DNA of 10,021 bases, from positions 1-10,021 of the forward strand of contig JBOGXB010000071.1 in NCBI GenBank assembly GCA_050694215.1, given 5' to 3'. Shown here in pieces: positions 6,652 to 10,021 of the stretch. Position 1 is the first letter of the stretch. The number at the start of each line of letters is the position of its first letter. This DNA comes from JBOGXB01 sp050694215. Its GTDB lineage: Bacteria; Actinomycetota; CADDZG01; WHSQ01. A program made the position numbers and the translations under genes. Below the pieces are notes generated by a model. That model ran no database searches and was not told where the DNA came from. It worked only from the letters and a program-made list of their open reading frames with translations.

Positions 6652-8043
6652 CTAGTCCCGACCGGGCACGCCGGGCTCTGTCATCGGGCGGGCATCGAGA
6701 ACCTTCTCCAGCTCCTCCACGCCCATGATCCCCTTCTCCAGCACGACCTCACGGATGGTCTTGCGCTCCGCGTACGCCTGCTTCGCAAGCTCGGCGGCCT
6801 TCTCGTAGCCGATGTAGTCGGTAAGCGCGGTGCCGAGCATCAACGACTGCTCTACGAGCTCCCGACAACGCTCCTCATCCGCCTCGAGCCCCGCGATGCA
6901 GCGCTCGGTGAAGGCGTTGACGCCGTTGCGGAGGAGCATCATGCCGAAGAGAAGGTTGAAGCCGAATACGGGCCAGAACACGTTCAGGTCCAACTGGCCA
7001 CCGTGCGCCGCCAGCGAGGAGGTCTCGTCGAACCCAATCACCTGGAAGCACACCATGTTCATCATCTCTGCCATCGAAGGGTTGATCTTGCCGGGCATGA
7101 TCGACGAGCCGGGTTGCACCGTAGGCAGGATCAGCTCCGCGATAGAGGTGCGCGGACCGGAGCCGAGCAGACGGATGTCCGAGGCGATACGCGAGATCTC
7201 CACTGCCGCGTTTCGTACGGCGCTCGACAGGTGCGCCATGTCCGCTCCCGACTGCGTAAGCCGGAAGAAGTTTTCCCCCTTGCGTACATTGAAGCCGGTC
7301 AGGTCGCGCAGGTGCTTGATGATGGCGTCGATGTACTCAACCTCGGCATTGATGCCGGTACCTGCCGCGGTTGCGCCGATGTTGAGCTCCTCCAGTGACT
7401 CTCCAGCGGCACTCACACGCTCGACCGCCTTCTCGATCGCGGCGGCATAACCCGAGAACTCCTGTCCCAAACGGATCGGCACGGCGTCCTGGAGATGCGT
7501 ACGAGCCGGCTTCACGATGGCGTCGAACTCGTCTGCCTTGCGGGCGAGCTCGTGCTGCAGACCCTCGAGAGCGTCTACCAGGCCGGGAAGCAAACGGAGT
7601 GCACCCAACCGGACTGCCGTCGGGTTCGCGTCGTTCGACGATTGAGCCATGTTGACGTGGTCATTGGGGTGGACCTTGCGGTCGTCACCGAGGAGCTGCG
7701 AGGCGCGCCCGGCCAGCACCTCGTTTACGTTCATGTTGTGCGACGTCCCGGCCCCCGCCTGCCACGGGTCGATGACGAAATGTGCGTGATGCTTACCGGC
7801 CAACGCCTCGTCGGCAGCCTCGACGATGGCCTCCCCGATGGCCTTGTCGAGCCTCCCGGTGTCCATGTTGGCGAGGGCGGCTGCCTTCTTGATCATCACC
7901 ATCCCCCACAGATAGTCGGGCTGAGGAGGCAGCCCGGAGATCGGGAAGTTCTCTCGCGCGCGCTGCGTCTGCGCGCCGTAGAGCGCATCTGCGGGCACCT
8001 TCACTTCGCCGAGGGTGTCCTTCTCGGTCCTGAATCGGGTCAT
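6652..8043 (-). CDS. Fumarase/aspartase superfamily lyase (class II fumarate hydratase or aspartate ammonia-lyase)
   Basis: A 463-aa cytoplasmic enzyme, probably homotetrameric, that reversibly eliminates water from malate or ammonia from aspartate to give fumarate. Seen in the sequence: the N-terminal EKDTLGEVKVPADALYGAQT block; GTSHNMNVNEV with T100; QSSND with S135, S136, N137; RTHLQDAVP with T182 and the catalytic-type H183; and the superfamily signature GSSIMPGKIN at 312-321 (S313 in the catalytic loop, K319, N321). The features are mixed. SSND is fumarase-like where aspartases usually have STND, whereas GGQLDLNV (348-355) and the MTEPG ending (454-458) look aspartase-like. I favour fumarase only slightly. 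The ATG at 8043 is chosen for its AGGAGA site 7 nt upstream; a TTG at 8061 in the same frame is rejected. It follows the DUF2007-like pair by 52 bp. Confidence 0.92.
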   Translation of the reverse strand: MTRFRTEKDTLGEVKVPADALYGAQTQRARENFPISGLPPQPDYLWGMVMIKKAAALANMDTGRLDKAIGEAIVEAADEALAGKHHAHFVIDPWQAGAGTSHNMNVNEVLAGRASQLLGDDRKVHPNDHVNMAQSSNDANPTAVRLGALRLLPGLVDALEGLQHELARKADEFDAIVKPARTHLQDAVPIRLGQEFSGYAAAIEKAVERVSAAGESLEELNIGATAAGTGINAEVEYIDAIIKHLRDLTGFNVRKGENFFRLTQSGADMAHLSSAVRNAAVEISRIASDIRLLGSGPRTSIAELILPTVQPGSSIMPGKINPSMAEMMNMVCFQVIGFDETSSLAAHGGQLDLNVFWPVFGFNLLFGMMLLRNGVNAFTERCIAGLEADEERCRELVEQSLMLGTALTDYIGYEKAAELAKQAYAERKTIREVVLEKGIMGVEELEKVLDARPMTEPGVPGRD

Positions 8044-8050
8044 CGATCGA

Positions 8051-8056
8051 TCTCCT
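8051..8056 (-). promoter_or_regulatory. Ribosome binding site of the lyase gene
   Basis: The minus strand reads AGGAGA, 7 nt before the ATG at 8043. It decides for the ATG over the TTG at 8061, which would lie upstream of this site. Confidence 0.75.
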
Positions 8057-8069
8057 GACAAGGGAGCTA

Positions 8070-8089
8070 GGGGTTACCCCACGATAACC
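8070..8089. repeat. Overlapping inverted repeats upstream of the lyase
   Basis: GGGGT-T-ACCCC (8070-8080) is a perfect odd palindrome. It overlaps a second pair, GGTTA (8072-8076) and TAACC (8085-8089), in the 52-bp gap before the lyase gene. A TATCGT on the minus strand (8087-8082) could be a -10 box inside the same element, giving a possible operator or internal promoter. Short repeats like this also arise by chance. Confidence 0.3.
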
Positions 8090-8095
8090 GCGACC

Positions 8096-8500
8096 TCAGA
8101 CACCGATGATGTCTCTCATGTCCGTCAGCAGGCTGACCATGAAAGCGAGCAGCAAGATGATCGCCACGAGCCAAACCAGCCACGCCCTTCCGCCTGCCCG
8201 CGGAGCCACCATCTGGTCTGACCCGGTCCCGGGGGTGACGACTCCTCCCGGTCTCAAACCGCCGTCTTCATCGACGGACAGGAGCTCGCGGGCCTCGGCG
8301 GCGTGCTCAACCGGAACGAGTATCGCCACCGGGGCCCACTGGACCTGTGTTCCGGTCAGCCACGCCCCCGGACCGGAGTTCGTCTTCAACGACTGCGCCT
8401 CGATCCCAGCCTCGCGCAGTGTTCCCAGCACGAGCTGAGCTTCGATGTCGTCCCTGGCGTCGACGACCTCCCCCCAGCCCTCGGGCACCGAGACCGTCAC
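8096..8500 (-). CDS. Small membrane protein with DUF2007-like domain (paralogue 2)
   Basis: A 134-aa protein of unknown function. Seen in the sequence: an N-terminal domain at about 7-75 (EVVDARDDIEAQLVLGTLREAGI, then PGAWLTG and WAPVAILVP), a Gly/Pro/Asp-rich linker at about 76-105, and one hydrophobic helix at about 106-126 close to the C-terminus. The pattern of sequence-tracking helix, 'EAGI' turn and closing beta strand with an A-R-E-L helix resembles DUF2007 (putative prokaryotic signal-transducing domain), though I cannot verify the match. It aligns without gaps to the neighbouring gene over 68 residues, with about 29 identities by eye. The GTG at 8500 overlaps the upstream TGA (GTGA). 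The frame is open upstream to 8632, but that part is read in the neighbour's other frame. Most likely the domain faces the cytoplasm; this is inferred. Confidence 0.75.
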   Translation of the reverse strand: MTVSVPEGWGEVVDARDDIEAQLVLGTLREAGIEAQSLKTNSGPGAWLTGTQVQWAPVAILVPVEHAAEARELLSVDEDGGLRPGGVVTPGTGSDQMVAPRAGGRAWLVWLVAIILLLAFMVSLLTDMRDIIGV

Positions 8501-8958
8501 TTGTCGGAGGGCCCGACGCAGACACTGAGGCCGCAGCGCTGGAAGGCTTCCGCCGTCCGCATAAGTGAGATCCCGGTGAACAGAGCACCCATAGCCAGAG
8601 CCGCCGCCCACCATATGAGCAGCCGTCGCCACTGGTGCGATTCCTCCACGTCGCCGTGAGGTTCCCTCGCCGGCAACTCGAACGCGATCTCGGCCATGAC
8701 GATACGCGCATCATCGAGCTGCAGCCGGCGCACCATGATGACGACCGGAGCCCACGGGTTAGAGCCACCATAGAGCCACGCCCCCGGCGCGGACCGGTCC
8801 TTCATCGTTGTCGACTCAACCCCGGCTTCGGTGAGTCGCCCCACGAGCAGGTGGGCATCGATGTCGTTCGCCGCCCTCGTCAGCTCGGTCCAGTCGGACC
8901 CTCCTCCGCCGCGCCGCGACCGGGTGGATGGCGGTGGAATGTCGAGTATGCCCTGCAC
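8497..8958 (-). CDS. Small membrane protein with DUF2007-like domain (paralogue 1)
   Basis: A 153-aa protein of unknown function, the tandem paralogue of the following gene. Seen in the sequence: a Pro/Ser/Arg/Gly-rich N-terminal 20 residues, the conserved domain at about 21-88 (W23, E25, EAG at 44-46, PGAWL at 58-62, WAPV at 69-72), a charged linker, a membrane helix at about 112-133, and a C-terminal tail with two Cys (C142, C147) that its partner lacks. The GTG at 8958 is chosen because a GGAAGGGG ribosome binding site ends 6 nt upstream, within the last codons of the acyl-CoA dehydrogenase gene, whose stop lies only 2 bp away. The frame is open further upstream to 9147, but that would lie wholly inside the dehydrogenase. 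Co-transcription with both neighbours is almost certain. The exact start is less certain than the reading frame. Confidence 0.75.
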   Translation of the reverse strand: MQGILDIPPPSTRSRRGGGGSDWTELTRAANDIDAHLLVGRLTEAGVESTTMKDRSAPGAWLYGGSNPWAPVVIMVRRLQLDDARIVMAEIAFELPAREPHGDVEESHQWRRLLIWWAAALAMGALFTGISLMRTAEAFQRCGLSVCVGPSDK

Positions 8959-8960
8959 GA

Positions 8961-10021
8961 CTAGCCCCTTCCGAAGATGTTGCGGGCGATGACGACTCTC
9001 TGGATCTGGTTGGTGCCCTCGTATATCTGGGTGATCTTCGCATCCCGCATGAAGCGTTCGACCGGGTATTCCTTTACATAGCCGTAGCCTCCGAGTGCCT
9101 GCACGCAGTCTGTGGTCACCGACATCGCGACGTCGGACGCCCAGCACTTCGCGATCGCAGCCCAGTACGACACGTCGTTCGACTGCTCGTCGACCGCGAC
9201 CGCGGCTCGATTGACGGCCATACGAGCGGTCTCGATCTTCATCGCCATGTCGGCGAACATGAATTGCATCCCCTGAAAGGACGAGATCGGCTTGCCGAAC
9301 TGCTGTCGTTCGCGAACGTAGCCGACCGCGTAGTCAAACGCGCCTTGCGCAATGCCGAGGGCCTGCGCGGCGACCGTGGGGCGGGAGAAGTCGAGTGTGC
9401 GCATCGCAAGTTGGAACCCCTGGCCCACCTCGCCGATCACGTCCTCCTCTGAAACGCGAACGTTGTCGAGGATCACCTCGCGCGTCGGTGATCCCCTGAT
9501 CCCCATCTTGTCCTCCTTGCGACCCAGAGAGAATCCCTCCATGTCCTTCGTGATCAGAAAGGCCGTGATGTTCCTTCCCTTCGGACCGTCGGGGTCGGTC
9601 ACGGCGAAGAACGTGTAGAGGTCGGCCGCCCCGGCCCCAGTGATGAATCGCTTGGATCCGTTCACCACCCAGCGGTCGCCATCCTTGGTCGCGCGACTGC
9701 GCATGGCGGCGGCATCTGATCCTGAGCCGGGTTCGGTTAGACAGTAGGACATGCGGTGATCGCCGTTTGTGATACCCGTGCACACGAGCTTGCGCTGTTC
9801 TTCCGAACCCGCGAGCAGGATCGGGATCGCCCCAAGCTTGTTGACCGCCGGGATCAGAGAGACTCCGGCGCAGACTCGGGAGATCTCCTCGACGAGGATG
9901 CAGAGCTCGACTGCTCCGCCCCCGGCACCCCCGTACTCCTCGGGGAAAGAGACTCCGGCGAAGCCGTTGCGGACAAGCACCTCGTCGATGTCCCACGGAT
10001 ACTCGTCTGCCTCGTCGATCT
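8961..10021 (-). CDS. Acyl-CoA dehydrogenase (partial, N-terminus outside the window)
   Basis: An FAD enzyme that oxidises an acyl-CoA to the trans-2-enoyl-CoA and passes electrons to electron-transfer flavoprotein; beta-oxidation or branched-chain amino acid breakdown are the usual roles. Seen in the sequence: 352 residues through to TAG. Codons before the in-frame GTG at 9980 still encode family-like sequence (IDEADEYPWDIDE), so the gene continues past the edge and lacks only roughly 25-30 residues of a typical 380. Motifs in order: FPEEYGGAGGG, YCLTEPGSGSDAA (FAD/substrate signature 1), WVVNGSKRFITGAG, RQQFGKPISSFQ, and the C-terminal signature QALGGYGYVKEYPVERFMRD followed by IYEGTNQIQR, whose Glu is the catalytic base in short- and medium-chain enzymes. 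Substrate chain length cannot be assigned. The next gene starts 2 bp after the stop. Confidence 0.95.
   Translation of the reverse strand, partial: IDEADEYPWDIDEVLVRNGFAGVSFPEEYGGAGGGAVELCILVEEISRVCAGVSLIPAVNKLGAIPILLAGSEEQRKLVCTGITNGDHRMSYCLTEPGSGSDAAAMRSRATKDGDRWVVNGSKRFITGAGAADLYTFFAVTDPDGPKGRNITAFLITKDMEGFSLGRKEDKMGIRGSPTREVILDNVRVSEEDVIGEVGQGFQLAMRTLDFSRPTVAAQALGIAQGAFDYAVGYVRERQQFGKPISSFQGMQFMFADMAMKIETARMAVNRAAVAVDEQSNDVSYWAAIAKCWASDVAMSVTTDCVQALGGYGYVKEYPVERFMRDAKITQIYEGTNQIQRVVIARNIFGRG
8965..8972 (-). promoter_or_regulatory. Ribosome binding site of DUF2007-like paralogue 1
   Basis: GGAAGGGG on the minus strand, 6 nt before the GTG at 8958, embedded in the last codons of the acyl-CoA dehydrogenase gene. 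It indicates translation of a distinct downstream gene and sets its start. Confidence 0.6.

Noticed and set aside
6610..7398. 262-residue plus-strand open frame opposite the lyase
   Set aside because: Antisense to a strongly conserved enzyme; its composition is the mirror of the minus-strand codons.
8501..8632. Longer N-terminus for DUF2007-like paralogue 2
   Set aside because: This stretch overlaps the coding sequence of paralogue 1 in another frame and its translation is unlike the family. The GTG at 8500 matches where the shared domain begins.
8959..9147. Longer N-terminus for DUF2007-like paralogue 1
   Set aside because: It would lie wholly within the acyl-CoA dehydrogenase C-terminal signature region. 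A good ribosome binding site precedes the GTG at 8958.

Overview
The window is a GC-rich bacterial chromosome segment. Several features suggest a Gram-positive, actinobacterium-like organism: an LPxTG-type sortase-anchored surface protein, an LCP (LytR-CpsA-Psr) protein with a LytR_C domain, frequent GTG starts, and two genes whose starts lie a few bases after a -10-like box with no Shine-Dalgarno sequence. No 16S rRNA or other taxonomic marker is present, so the assignment is an inference. I see no tRNA, rRNA, CRISPR array, transposase, integrase or phage gene.

Layout, left to right. Positions 1-1290 (minus) encode a secreted protein with a Thr-rich stalk and an LPFTG anchor. Positions 1291-1626 are a 336-bp divergent, hairpin-rich intergenic region. 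Positions 1627-5116 (plus) hold three GT4-type glycosyltransferase genes, each overlapping the next by a GTGA tetranucleotide. Convergent with them, 12 bp away, is an LCP-family membrane protein gene (5129-6565, minus). Further right, all on the minus strand, are a fumarase/aspartase superfamily lyase (6652-8043), two small tandem paralogues with a DUF2007-like domain and a C-terminal membrane helix (8096-8500 and 8497-8958), and an acyl-CoA dehydrogenase cut by the right edge (8961 to beyond 10021).

Two themes emerge. The left 6.5 kb concerns the cell envelope: three glycosyltransferases could build a surface glycan, an LCP enzyme could attach such a glycan to peptidoglycan, and an LPxTG protein would be anchored in the same wall. 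This link is inferred from proximity and family knowledge. The right 3.4 kb concerns central carbon metabolism. The acyl-CoA dehydrogenase and the paralogue pair are almost certainly co-transcribed (2-bp gap, then a 4-bp overlap), and the lyase follows after 52 bp.

Most of the window is ordinary chromosomal content. The least explained items are the DUF2007-like membrane paralogue pair, the structured divergent intergenic region, the unassigned ectodomain of the LPFTG protein, and the mixed fumarase/aspartase signature of the lyase.
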